NCBI GenBank assembly: GCA_029259935.1
Contig: JAJDEH010000107.1
Span: 1-44,629, forward strand
DNA length: 44,629 bases
Source: Planctomycetota bacterium
GTDB lineage: Bacteria; Planctomycetota; Planctomycetia; Pirellulales; Pirellulaceae
Direction of reading: 5' to 3'
Shown here: piece after piece, positions 16,261-24,531 of the stretch
How the letters are laid out: each line of letters begins with the position of its first letter
How positions within the stretch are numbered: position 1 is the stretch's first letter
The notes under the pieces: model-generated
The model's input: only the letters and a program-made list of their open reading frames with translations
Database searches by the model: none
What the model was told of the DNA's origin: nothing
Position numbers and translations under genes: made by a program

Positions 16261-17646
16261 TCATTCTGTCTTCGTGCTCACAAATGCGTTGTGGGACGGG
16301 TTGGCGGCGACGGCCGGTTTGGCACCGTTGAACTGATATTGTCGCCCGCGAGTGGCTTGGCCCAGCAGCGTCGTTTTGCGCAGCTTTTCCGCGACTCCGT
16401 TGGCGATATAAGCCCGCCGAATGTCGAACGGATTTTGGCGCAAGAAATCCTTCCACGGGCCTAGCGCGGTTTGTGTTTGCAGAATTCCCTTGACCATGCC
16501 GACGTCGGTCAGCATGCCCATGTCGTCGGGACGGCCCGTGAAAATCGCGCCCACGAGTTGGTCGCCGCGCCACAGCAACTTGCGGTAGACCAAACCGGCT
16601 TCGTTTGAAATCGTCATCTCTTCAGCACCGCTGTCATTCCACGCGCCAAAGCTGGCCGATTGCAAACCGCACACATCGACGACGTTCATCAACAGGCTGC
16701 CTGGATAGCGGATGTCTTGCCCCGCCATGTTGGCTCCGGCGACCCGACCGTGATCCACGGCGGTTGGTTGGATGGCGTGGACTTCTTTTTTATCGCCGAA
16801 CAGGATCGGTCCCTGAGCGATATCGCCGGCGGCATAAATGTGCGGCAAGTTTGTTTGCATGCGGTTGTTGACGGCAATGGCCTGATCGGTTTCGATGCCG
16901 CTGCCGTCAATGAGCCCGGTGTTGGGCTGAATTCCCGTGGCGATGATCACGAGATCGGCGGTGATCTTGTTACCGTTTTCAAGCACGACGGTCTTTTCGT
17001 TACCGTCGCCCTGTTGAATCTCGGTTACGGAAGTTCCCGTATGTACATCGACTTTTTGCGAGGCCAGCCATTGTTCGACGATGCTCGCAGCGCCGGCGTC
17101 CAGCATGCGCGGCAGGACTTGTGGCTGTTGTTCGACGACGGTCAAGTTCCATCCGCGCTTGAACATCGCGTTGAGTACGATGAAGCCGATGAAACCGGCA
17201 CCGACCAGGACGACGCGAGGCTTGCTCATGCCGTCGGTCGCGTCCAACAACTGCTGCGTGTGAGCCAGTGACCACATCGGCTGCACCCCGGGAAGATCGA
17301 CTCCGGGAATGTTCAGTTTTAGCGGCGACGAGCCGGTCGCGATTAGCAAGTCGTCGAAGTCCAGGGTCGATCCGTCGGAGAGCGAAAGCGAATTGTTTTG
17401 AGCGTCCAGCTTGTCGGCGCGCACGCCGATGCGGGTGTCGGCGTTGAGCTTCTTGAAGTAGGCGTCGTCGCCGGTGTAGGTATGCTCACGAGGAATATTG
17501 CCCGCCAGCCAATAGGGCAAGGCCATCCGGGAATGGGCCGGTTCGTCGCAGACCAACGTGACGTCGGAATCGCTTTCGTAGAGTCGAATCGTTTCCAAAC
17601 AATTCGTCGCGGCGGGGCCGCCGCCGATGATTACATGCTTCGGCAT
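16261..17646 (-). CDS. FAD/NAD(P)-dependent oxidoreductase (probable electron-transfer subunit of AOR)
   Basis: A 461-residue pyridine nucleotide-disulphide-type flavoprotein. FAD-binding GGGPAATNCLE is at residues 8-18, the second Rossmann motif VVLVGAGFIG marks NAD(P)H binding, and the second FAD motif LPHIYAAGDIAQG ends the nucleotide fold. The order and sequence resemble NirB N-terminal and rubredoxin-reductase-like enzymes. No redox-active Cys pair is present, so it is not a thioredoxin/glutathione reductase. It follows the AOR gene by 25 bases. In AOR systems such as that of Aromatoleum aromaticum an FAD subunit passes electrons between the iron-sulfur protein and NAD(H); the same role is inferred here. 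Confidence 0.87.
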   Translation of the reverse strand: MPKHVIIGGGPAATNCLETIRLYESDSDVTLVCDEPAHSRMALPYWLAGNIPREHTYTGDDAYFKKLNADTRIGVRADKLDAQNNSLSLSDGSTLDFDDLLIATGSSPLKLNIPGVDLPGVQPMWSLAHTQQLLDATDGMSKPRVVLVGAGFIGFIVLNAMFKRGWNLTVVEQQPQVLPRMLDAGAASIVEQWLASQKVDVHTGTSVTEIQQGDGNEKTVVLENGNKITADLVIIATGIQPNTGLIDGSGIETDQAIAVNNRMQTNLPHIYAAGDIAQGPILFGDKKEVHAIQPTAVDHGRVAGANMAGQDIRYPGSLLMNVVDVCGLQSASFGAWNDSGAEEMTISNEAGLVYRKLLWRGDQLVGAIFTGRPDDMGMLTDVGMVKGILQTQTALGPWKDFLRQNPFDIRRAYIANGVAEKLRKTTLLGQATRGRQYQFNGAKPAVAANPSHNAFVSTKTE

Positions 17647-17671
17647 TGGATATTTCTCACTTGCTTGTTCA

Positions 17672-19504
17672 TCAAAGCGTGGCCAAACCGAGTTCGGTCA
17701 GCTTTTCTTTGCTAGGAACCCCTTCTTCGGTCCAACCGCGTTCCTCGTAGTAGATGGGCAGCATCGCATCGAGGTTGACGGTGACGCCGGCCGAAGGGCC
17801 TTCCTTGTGCGGTTCCTTCAGCAGTCGCTTGGGCAACGAATCATCGGCTTTGGTCAGACCGGCCTTGAGGTTGAACAGCCGCTCGATGTTCCAAGTTCGT
17901 TCACCGATCTTGACCACGTCTTCGTAGGTGTAAGGATGGCCCGTCGCGGCGGCCAAGCAGGGAACGAACGTATCGAGGGCTCCGTTCGCCGCGCCGACGA
18001 ACAGGCAGACGCCCGTGTTGTCGTGCGCCGTGGTGCGGTCTTGTTCGTGGGCCACCCACTCGCCCTTGCCAACCGGTGTATGCGGGTCCATATTGGTAGT
18101 CTCCGGAGCCGGTGTCCACGCGCGCAAATGACAAGCGCCTCGATTGCAAGTCGCGTAGGCGACTCCCATGCCCTGAAAACCGCGCGGATCATAAGCGGGA
18201 AACTCCTGGCCTTTCGATCCCATGAACACATCGGGGTTGCCAAGTTTTTCGCCCATTCGTTTGGAACCTTCGGCCAGCTCGTCGCCAAAGCCTTCGCGAT
18301 AGCCGGTCGCTTCGGTCATGCGAATCAGCGCTTCGCTGGAACCGAACTTGAGCGGCATTTCGACTTGATCGTCGGTGATTTCGCCGTTCTCGTACATTTC
18401 CATCGCCGCGGCCAACGTGGCTCCCATCGAGATCGGATCCAAACCCAGATCGTTACACAGCCAGTTCGCTTTTAGTACCGCGTCGAGATCACCGATGCCG
18501 CAATCCGCGCCTAACGACCAGGCGTTTTCATATTCCGGCCCCTCGCCGGCGATCTTCCAGTTGCGAGGGTGCATGTTGACCATGTACTTGTCGGAATGTT
18601 CGCCGAGCCGGCACACTCGGCCGCAGGCAATCGTGCAAGCGAAGCAAGCTTTGTTGGTGACCATCCGCGTATCGCGGATTGTATTTCCGTTGAGCGCCTC
18701 GGCGTCTTCGAATTGACCTTGCTGGAAGTTGCGAGTTGGCAGCCCGCCCATGGCGTTGGTCATATCGATCGTGGCGGCCGTTCCCAGTTCCGAAAACGCC
18801 TTGCGGCCGGGACTGTCTTGCATGACGGCTCGCATTTCCCAGACCGACTTCATGAATGCTTCGGGATTGGCAATGTCGACGCCGCCCGTGCCGCGAACGG
18901 CGATCGCTTTTAGATTCTTGGAGCCCATCACCGCGCCCACGCCGCTGCGGCCGGCGGCTCGATGCTTGTCGTTCATGATGCAGGCGAAGCGAACGAGCTT
19001 TTCGCCAGCCGGTCCAATGCAGGCGATGCGCAGGCCGGGCAATCCCGTTTCCTCGCGCAGGCCGTCCTCGGTATCGCTAACGCCCTTGCCCCAGTAGTGG
19101 CTGGCGTCGCGAACTTCGACTCGGTCGTCATAAATGAAAATGTAACTTGGCTTGGGCGCGCGGCCTTCGCAGATGATCAAATCGTAGCCGGCGAATCGCA
19201 CCTCGGGTCCCCAATGCCCGCCCGAGTTCGACGTGGTAATCGCGCCGGTCAACGCGCCCTTGGTGACCACCATGTAACGGGCACCACACGGAACCGGAGT
19301 TCCAGTCAGTGGGCCCATGGCGAAGATCAGCTTGTTCTCGGGCGACAGCGGATCGGCCGTCGCATCCATTTCTTCATACAAATATCGATCCGCCAAGCCG
19401 CGGCCGCCGATATATTCGCGCAGCCACTCTTCGGGGATCGATTCAATGTTCGATTTGCCAGTCGTTAAATCAACGCGAAGTAATTTTCCTGTCCAGCCAC
19501 CCAT
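17672..19504 (-). CDS. aor: tungsten-containing aldehyde:ferredoxin oxidoreductase, catalytic subunit
   Basis: A 610-residue protein, the normal length for the family. It oxidises aldehydes to carboxylic acids (or the reverse), with a bis-pterin tungsten cofactor and one [4Fe-4S] cluster. Conserved starts and motifs are present: MGGWTGKLLRVDLTTG, YIGGRGLA, GPLTGTPVPCGARY, NSGGHWGPE, and GRSGVGAVMGSKNLKAI. The cluster ligands C287-x2-C290-x3-C294 and C500 (NTGVCLFVG) are in the same spacing as Pyrococcus furiosus AOR. The start lies 4 bases past the stop of the upstream ferredoxin gene, whose end supplies the GGGGGA ribosome-binding site, so the two are translationally coupled. The physiological aldehyde is unknown. 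Confidence 0.93.
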   Translation of the reverse strand: MGGWTGKLLRVDLTTGKSNIESIPEEWLREYIGGRGLADRYLYEEMDATADPLSPENKLIFAMGPLTGTPVPCGARYMVVTKGALTGAITTSNSGGHWGPEVRFAGYDLIICEGRAPKPSYIFIYDDRVEVRDASHYWGKGVSDTEDGLREETGLPGLRIACIGPAGEKLVRFACIMNDKHRAAGRSGVGAVMGSKNLKAIAVRGTGGVDIANPEAFMKSVWEMRAVMQDSPGRKAFSELGTAATIDMTNAMGGLPTRNFQQGQFEDAEALNGNTIRDTRMVTNKACFACTIACGRVCRLGEHSDKYMVNMHPRNWKIAGEGPEYENAWSLGADCGIGDLDAVLKANWLCNDLGLDPISMGATLAAAMEMYENGEITDDQVEMPLKFGSSEALIRMTEATGYREGFGDELAEGSKRMGEKLGNPDVFMGSKGQEFPAYDPRGFQGMGVAYATCNRGACHLRAWTPAPETTNMDPHTPVGKGEWVAHEQDRTTAHDNTGVCLFVGAANGALDTFVPCLAAATGHPYTYEDVVKIGERTWNIERLFNLKAGLTKADDSLPKRLLKEPHKEGPSAGVTVNLDAMLPIYYEERGWTEEGVPSKEKLTELGLATL

Positions 19505-19507
19505 GGT

Positions 19508-20008
19508 TCATCCCCCGTTGTTGCTGGCGGTTGCTTCTAAGTAATTCGTATTGACCTTGTCGGCCCACGGCGCGAGCCAATCGCCCGATTGATCCAAGTC
19601 CGTGAACTCGATGGCGTCGGTCGGGCAAGCGACGGCACACGCCGGATTGCCTCCGCACAAATTGCACTTCGACGCCTTATCGGACGTGGGCAACGTGTAT
19701 ACCGTACCAAACGGGCAAGCGATCGTGCAAAGATGGCAGCCCACGCAAAGCTGATCCATGACCACCTTCGCGCCGGTCGATTCATCGACGCCGATGGCAT
19801 TGACGGGACAAGCCGTCATGCACCAAGCTTCGTCGCACTGCAGGCAAGTGTAAGGAGCATAACTGGCTTCCTCGTCGAAGACGTTCACGCGAATGACGCT
19901 GCGCGAGGGCTGAAAGGTGCCGGTCTGCACCCACGAGCAGGCCAGTTCACACTGCATGCAACCGGTGCATTTCTCTGGCAAGATCTTGAGCATCTTGGTC
20001 ATCGCCAC
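19508..20008 (-). CDS. polyferredoxin subunit of the aldehyde oxidoreductase
   Basis: A 166-residue iron-sulfur protein with four cysteine clusters: CTGCMQCELAC, CLQCDEAWCMTACP, CVGCHLCTIACP and CNLCGGNPACAVACP. It is predicted to hold four [4Fe-4S] clusters in an arrangement like the electron-transfer subunits HycB/DmsB and the AorA-type protein of bacterial AORs. It is first in the operon and is directly followed by the catalytic gene. Two starts (20008 and 20002) are possible. It would carry electrons from the tungsten site to the FAD subunit encoded next. Confidence 0.92.
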   Translation of the reverse strand: MAMTKMLKILPEKCTGCMQCELACSWVQTGTFQPSRSVIRVNVFDEEASYAPYTCLQCDEAWCMTACPVNAIGVDESTGAKVVMDQLCVGCHLCTIACPFGTVYTLPTSDKASKCNLCGGNPACAVACPTDAIEFTDLDQSGDWLAPWADKVNTNYLEATASNNGG

Positions 20009-20163
20009 TTCCTATTCGGCCATATGGAGGAGTTGGTGGTGCGGAGGAATCCCGTTTCCGATCTCAGAATCTACCAGACCACGGACCAACAAACCAGCAC
20101 ATCCCAAAGTGTCCGGTCCGAGCGCGTGGCGGCGCTTGAGAGAAGATCGCGCGTGGTTTTTTT

Positions 20164-20184
20164 GTCCCCCTTGCCAAGGGGGAC
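20164..20184. repeat. GTCCCCCTTGCCAAGGGGGAC palindrome, copy 3
   Basis: A near-perfect 21-bp palindrome matching those at 7196-7216 and 9363-9383 apart from the outer base pair. It sits beside long repeat copy B, as copy 1 sits beside copy A. Confidence 0.7.
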
Positions 20185-20346
20185 CACGGGGGGTTCTTCT
20201 TTCCGACCGCTCTTTTGACCGTGGCATTTGGCCAATCGAATTCTTCGTCGTGTCGCCGCGTTATTGCACCTTTGCATTTTCCTTCTTCCTTCATCATTCC
20301 GTGTTCGAAATTCGATATTCGTCCCCCCGTCCGGGCAGCCGCCCGA

Positions 20347-20825
20347 AGCGGGGCACTCACGGCTTTGTAACATACGCCCGTAACGAATCTTTCAAGGCTC
20401 GATCGATTCGGCCGGCCAGGCACTCGCCCCCAGCACGCGTTGCTAACAGCAGGCGGTGAATGAGTTTGCGTTGTGTGTTTTGGCCATTGCATGTTCTGTC
20501 TCCTCGCTAAACCGGCCCGACGAGCGACTGCCAGGCCGCTCATCCTTGCAAGTGTTTTGCAATCATCTGCAATCGTCGGCGCGCATTCGTCCCGCAAAAA
20601 AGGCAAGACTTATTACTGCCCATAATGGCCAGGTCTCCCTCTGCATCATTGGCAGACCTGGGCTTGAAGGCAGCACGGTTGAATACCGCACGACAGCGCC
20701 GTGCCGCTCTGCCCTCCAAATCCATTTTACACAACTCCGCGAATCTCTGCCTGCACGGCCGCCGAGCGTTCCGGCTCGGTTCCTTGAAGGGTTAGCCACG
20801 AAAAACACCAAGAGGCACGAAAAGC
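20347..20825 (-). repeat. long dispersed repeat, copy B (inverted relative to copy A)
   Basis: Reverse complement of this interval follows 6590-7192 nearly throughout, with shared blocks listed under copy A. The two copies are about 13 kb apart in opposite orientation and enclose eda, clpX and the tungsten-enzyme operon. The extent of divergence suggests an old, decaying element rather than a recent duplication. Confidence 0.75.
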
Positions 20826-20974
20826 GAAAGCGTCGACTTTGGTTTTTGTGTCTTCGGCTGCCGCGACCTTGGAGGGTCGTGTGCGGCAAGTTGGCACCGC
20901 GAAAACCTAGATAGCTGACGAGTCCCCATTTCGAAACTTCCCATGCTTCCGCGCGTGGTCGCCGAATCTGCGGC

Positions 20975-22051
20975 TCAGAAATAGTCGCTCACAGGACGCT
21001 CCGCCACTAGCGCCTGGACGATCGATTTCGGGCTGATCGTCAAGTTTTCCCAGCGATGAAGGATAAAACCGAGACTGAGCAAGACGGATAGGTCCAGTGC
21101 GTCGATCGTGAATTGGTCGTTCCGCGTCGCACGGGCCGTATAGTAGGCGTCCTGTAACTGCGTGGAGAAATTTAGATCGATCCCAACGCTGCACAGCAGA
21201 TCCACGGGACTGCCTGTCGAAAGCACGGTGAGTTGCGCTGGCTGGCCGTGAATCGCTGACAGCTCTTCATCAACGCGATCGTTGATCGACGAATAACGGC
21301 TTCCAATTCCGGCCGCGATCGCTTCGGCAAACAAACAGGAGAACGTCAGTCCGGTCGCATCGGTGTGGAGTACTTCTGGCAGGAACTGGCAAACATCGAA
21401 AAACCTTTGTGGATCAATGCCTGGCCAACCTGCGAAGGGTGGTGTCAGGTGATCGAACTGAGAAAGAATCCAAGGCAGTTCCGTGGTTTCCCAGTGGGAC
21501 AAAGTCTTCGGTCTGGTCCACTCCCAGTAACGTTCGGCCAGGCGCAGGCGATTTTCGTTGGATTCTTCCGGCGGTTGATTTTCAGAGCGGATCGTGGCGA
21601 CCAGCTTCTTCAGATTCTCGACCAGTTCCTGCCGGCAGGCATCCGTGTCGTGCAACTGACAGACCCCCACTTCGACCGGTCGCTCCCGGAACGGCCGCCA
21701 TGAATGCCCGCCCAGCGACTCAGTCAAAGACGGATCCACGCCAGGCAACAAGAGTACCAAAACGGTGGGCTGTATTTGGTCGTTCCACAATCCCCAGACC
21801 TTTCGCGTGAAGGTCGAGAATTCCTGCTGCACCCAAGCCGACGCCATGGAATGATCCGAGACGAACAAGCACAGCAATCGCGACTCGAGAATTCCGTGCG
21901 TCATGAAGATCGGCAAGGAGGCGGGACCGCCCGGCCGTTCTGCTACGTCGAACCAAACTTCCAGTCCAGCGTGCCGTAGGAAATCGGCATACCGCTGCAC
22001 GATTTCGGCGTCTTGCCGCGAGTAGCTAACAAAGATGTCCCACTGACTCAC
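20975..22051 (-). CDS. TIR-domain protein
   Basis: A 358-residue protein starting at a GTG. Residues 1-130 form a TIR domain: WDIFVSYSRQD at the start, a D35-containing BB-loop region (EVWFDVAER) and a conserved Glu77 in SAWVQQEF, the position of the catalytic Glu in NAD-cleaving TIR enzymes. Residues about 170-358 are an unrecognised helical domain (RLAERYWEWTRPKTLSHWET onward) that could be the sensing part. Bacterial TIR proteins often act in defence by depleting NAD+ after activation. No nucleotide cyclase or partner is recognised beside it. It diverges from the patatin gene at 22499, the intergenic region being 447 bases. Confidence 0.85.
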   Translation of the reverse strand: MSQWDIFVSYSRQDAEIVQRYADFLRHAGLEVWFDVAERPGGPASLPIFMTHGILESRLLCLFVSDHSMASAWVQQEFSTFTRKVWGLWNDQIQPTVLVLLLPGVDPSLTESLGGHSWRPFRERPVEVGVCQLHDTDACRQELVENLKKLVATIRSENQPPEESNENRLRLAERYWEWTRPKTLSHWETTELPWILSQFDHLTPPFAGWPGIDPQRFFDVCQFLPEVLHTDATGLTFSCLFAEAIAAGIGSRYSSINDRVDEELSAIHGQPAQLTVLSTGSPVDLLCSVGIDLNFSTQLQDAYYTARATRNDQFTIDALDLSVLLSLGFILHRWENLTISPKSIVQALVAERPVSDYF

Positions 22052-22498
22052 AATACAATCCCGCGCTCAGCGCTGGTCGTGCTCGCTGCTTGTTACACAC
22101 TCGTGTTTTCGATCTTTAACACTGTAACGCGAAACCGGCAGGCGCGGAAATGCGATCGATTTCATCGACGATTGAAAAACGGCTAGGCTTTGTCCCAAAA
22201 CTCATTGGTTAGTTAAGTACAGGGTGGCCGGGATCGCCGAGCAGCGGAGCCCGCAGCGCAGTTTCCTGGGGGCTCCCGTTGGTCGACCCCAGCCACCCAA
22301 ACCTGTCCGGCGACCATGTCATCCGGCCGTCGGGAGCATCGTATCGGCACCCTCTACTGGCTCAAATGCAACGACTTTCATCCCACAAGAAACTTAACGG
22401 CTTGGTTGCAGGTCCGTCCTTAAGTGCTAAAGTGCGGTAATTGTTTTGCGGCTACTTTCCCCACCGCTATTTGAGCCTTCCCAATAAGGGTTTCCCGT
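22052..22498. promoter_or_regulatory. divergent promoter region between TIR and patatin genes, with hairpin element
   Basis: 447 bases with no open gene. It must hold both promoters, but I see no confident boxes. It contains an inverted repeat at 22222-22298, described separately. Confidence 0.5.
22222..22298. repeat. 33-bp-arm inverted repeat
   Basis: GGGTGGCCGGGATCG at 22222 onward is matched by the reverse complement of CGACCCCAGCCACCC (22284-22298). The arms continue through GAGC-GGAGCCC-CAG and CTG-GGGCTCC, with a short loop at about 22256-22265. It is a probable mobile palindrome or a regulatory hairpin in the divergent region. Confidence 0.7.
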
Positions 22499-23683
22499 AT
22501 GTCGAACGATGCGGACTTTGAGCCTGACTTGTGGGGGCCGCTTGCCACGCGCTACGAAAAGAAGCAGCCGCGAAAGCTGCTGTCCTTGGACGGCGGCGGA
22601 ATTCGGGGGCTGATCAGCTTGAAAGTGCTGATGCGGATCGAAGAACTGGTGCGCCAGCGAACCGGGGCCGAGCGGCTATGCGACTATTTCGATTACATCG
22701 GCGGCACAAGCACGGGGGCGATCATTGCCGCCGGCTTGGCCATTGGGATGACGGTGACCGAGATCCTCGCCTTTTACCGGGACTTTGCCAAGCGCGTGTT
22801 TACCAAGAGCAAACCCTGGGAACGGCTGCTGTATGCCAAGTTCACCCCGGTGTTGTTGGAGAAAAAACTCTTGGAGGCCTTCGGCCAGCGGGATCTGCGG
22901 CCCGAGAATCTCCACTGTTTGTTGCTGATCGTGACCCGCAATGCCAGTACGGATTCCGTTTGGCCGTTGAGCAGCAATCCGCAAGCCAAATACAACCGGG
23001 AAGTTGCTTCGCCGGAAAACAATTTGCGCATGTTGGTCAGCGAACTACTGCGTGCCTCGACCGCCGCGCCGCTGTTTTTCCCGCCGCGCGTCGTGCATGT
23101 GGGAAAGCACCCGTATGCCTTCGTCGACGGTGCCACCACCGCGTACAACAACCCGGCTTTCTTGTTATACCGGATGGCTACTTCCAAGCCGTTTAATTTG
23201 AGTTGGCCAGCGGGCGTGGATAACCTGATGCTCGTTTCCGTCGGCACCGGCCTTTCCCCCGCTCCTAGACAAGACGCGAAAAAACCAAAATGGAACAAGC
23301 TGCGCAACGCACGGGCAACCGTGAAGGCGCTGCTGAACCAGGCCAGCATCGACCAAGACACGATTTGTCGCACGATGGGTGACTGTGTGTATGGGCACCA
23401 ACTCGATAGCGAAGTGGGCGACCTTTTGAATCACGGAAATGCGTTCCGCTACGTTCGCTACAACGTCGAACTCACCAAACGCGGCCTGTCTGACTTGAAT
23501 GACGAGATCGAGGAAGACCCCGATTTGCCCGATAGCGTGGCGCATCAAGTCGAGTTGGACGAGCGCCGAATTTCTAAGATCCAGGAGTTGGATTCCATCG
23601 GTGAACTCGAGACCTTTGAAGCGGTCGGCGATGCACTGGCGACGCGCGTGAAACTACACCACTTCGACAGATTTCTTTCGTAG
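22499..23683 (+). CDS. patatin-like phospholipase
   Basis: A 394-residue protein with an intact catalytic dyad: oxyanion-hole LDGGGIRG (residues 30-37), nucleophile Ser71 in GGTSTG and catalytic Asp210 in FVDGATT. This is the patatin/CapV type of lipid acyl hydrolase, cleaving membrane phospholipids. The C-terminal half (about residues 250-394) is a charged helical region with no known domain. The arrangement, divergent from a TIR gene, suggests a defence island, since patatins (CapV) are effectors of CBASS. No CD-NTase is in the window, so this is not shown. The start codon ATG at 22499 is preceded by AATAAGGGTTTCCC. Confidence 0.9.
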   Translation: MSNDADFEPDLWGPLATRYEKKQPRKLLSLDGGGIRGLISLKVLMRIEELVRQRTGAERLCDYFDYIGGTSTGAIIAAGLAIGMTVTEILAFYRDFAKRVFTKSKPWERLLYAKFTPVLLEKKLLEAFGQRDLRPENLHCLLLIVTRNASTDSVWPLSSNPQAKYNREVASPENNLRMLVSELLRASTAAPLFFPPRVVHVGKHPYAFVDGATTAYNNPAFLLYRMATSKPFNLSWPAGVDNLMLVSVGTGLSPAPRQDAKKPKWNKLRNARATVKALLNQASIDQDTICRTMGDCVYGHQLDSEVGDLLNHGNAFRYVRYNVELTKRGLSDLNDEIEEDPDLPDSVAHQVELDERRISKIQELDSIGELETFEAVGDALATRVKLHHFDRFLS

Positions 23684-23875
23684 TTTGTTAAGCGTCGTTC
23701 GATTCCTCGCGATTCATGGACGCGATTCATGGACGCGGGAAACTGCCGCGGGAAACTGCCGCGGCAAAATCGTGAATTCCCTGAGTGGACTCGGCCCACG
23801 ATTCGGCTTAACTTATCGGGTGCGAAACCGTTCGATTATCGGACAGGAGGAATTTCAGAATCAATTGGAGCTGAT

Positions 23876-24340
23876 ATGAGATGTGAATCGTGTGGCAGAT
23901 CGGCCCCCACAAAACAAGTGAAATTCTATCAACAGATAGGGTTGGTGATTATGCGACTGGAAGGTGAGGTCGACGGCGATTTTTGCAAGAGTTGCATTCA
24001 TAGAGTGTTCTTTCAAACGACAATGATTTGCATGGTCGCCGGTTGGTGGGGGGTTATTTCCTTCTTTATGAATATTTTCTATCTGTTTCATAACTTTTTG
24101 GAATGGATATTTTGTTTGGGAATGCGGTCGCGACACGCCGAGGCGGCCGGCCCCGAATCGACGCCGCAACTGAATGACACCGCGGAGTCCGTCCTCATGC
24201 GATTTGCGAAGGAGATTCAAACGCGACTGCGACGTGGCGACACAGTGGCGGCCACATCACTCGCCATTGCGCAAAGCGCCAACGTGCCAAGAGAGCAGGT
24301 GTTGCACTTCATTCGCAAACACTACGCGAAGCTCAAATAA
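23876..24340 (+). CDS. small zinc-binding membrane protein of unknown function
   Basis: A 154-residue protein. The N-terminus holds CESC and CKSC pairs about 35 residues apart, forming a split zinc-ribbon. A hydrophobic stretch (MICMVAGWWGVISFFMNIFY) may cross the membrane once or twice. The C-terminus, about residues 100-154, is helical (LRRGDTVAATSLAIAQSA). I chose ATG at 23876, since the upstream extension from 23729 is repetitive and shows no domain. The last 85 bases around its stop are duplicated at 24447-24531 (see the repeats). Its function is unknown. Confidence 0.65.
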   Translation: MRCESCGRSAPTKQVKFYQQIGLVIMRLEGEVDGDFCKSCIHRVFFQTTMICMVAGWWGVISFFMNIFYLFHNFLEWIFCLGMRSRHAEAAGPESTPQLNDTAESVLMRFAKEIQTRLRRGDTVAATSLAIAQSANVPREQVLHFIRKHYAKLK

Positions 24341-24360
24341 CGGGGTCGCCGATCCCCTAG
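24276..24360 (+). repeat. 85-bp direct repeat, copy 1 (3' end of the zinc/membrane protein gene)
   Basis: This stretch, from GCGCCAACGTGCCAAGAGAG to the CCCCTAG after the stop codon, recurs at 24447-24531 with only two differences, one in the stop codon (TAA versus TAG). The copies are separated by an 86-base insert. Confidence 0.9.
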
Positions 24361-24382
24361 TGCTTTGTCACAGCTTAATGTT

Positions 24383-24445
24383 AGGGTGCCATGGGCATCT
24401 TGTCCGTGCTCGTAGCGTCCACTGGCGAGACGCCAGTGGCACCCT
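24383..24445. repeat. 63-bp palindromic element between the direct repeats
   Basis: It has 9-bp inverted ends (AGGGTGCCA ... TGGCACCCT) and an internal perfect hairpin CCACTGGCG-AGA-CGCCAGTGG (24419-24439). The direct repeat on either side suggests insertion with flank duplication or a local tandem duplication into which the element jumped. Confidence 0.75.
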
Positions 24446-24446
24446 G

Positions 24447-24531
24447 GCGCCAACGTGCCAAGAGAGCAGGTGTTGCACTTCATTCGCAAACACTACGCGA
24501 AGCTCAAATAGCGGGGCCGCCGATCCCCTAG
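24447..24531 (+). repeat. 85-bp direct repeat, copy 2
   Basis: A copy of 24276-24360 with two mismatches. It carries a non-functional copy of the C-terminal codons of the gene ending at 24340, cut off from any start. It overlaps the 3' end of the minus-strand gene (24528-26027) by 4 bases. Confidence 0.9.

Larger units (their letters stand above)
20009..20974. other. 966-base repeat-bearing intergenic region
   Basis: No gene is supported. It holds the G/C palindrome at 20164-20184 and long repeat copy B (20347-20825). The rest (20185-20346 and 20826-20974) shows nothing recognisable. The promoter of the AOR operon is expected just above 20008, but no clear boxes are seen. Confidence 0.55.

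Noticed and set aside
22531..23196. A 221-codon frame inside the patatin gene.
   Set aside because: The patatin frame has all catalytic residues; this frame is its shadow.
20975..23683. CBASS-type system.
   Set aside because: A patatin effector is present, but no CD-NTase cyclase or CBASS accessory gene is in the window, so the label is not supported.
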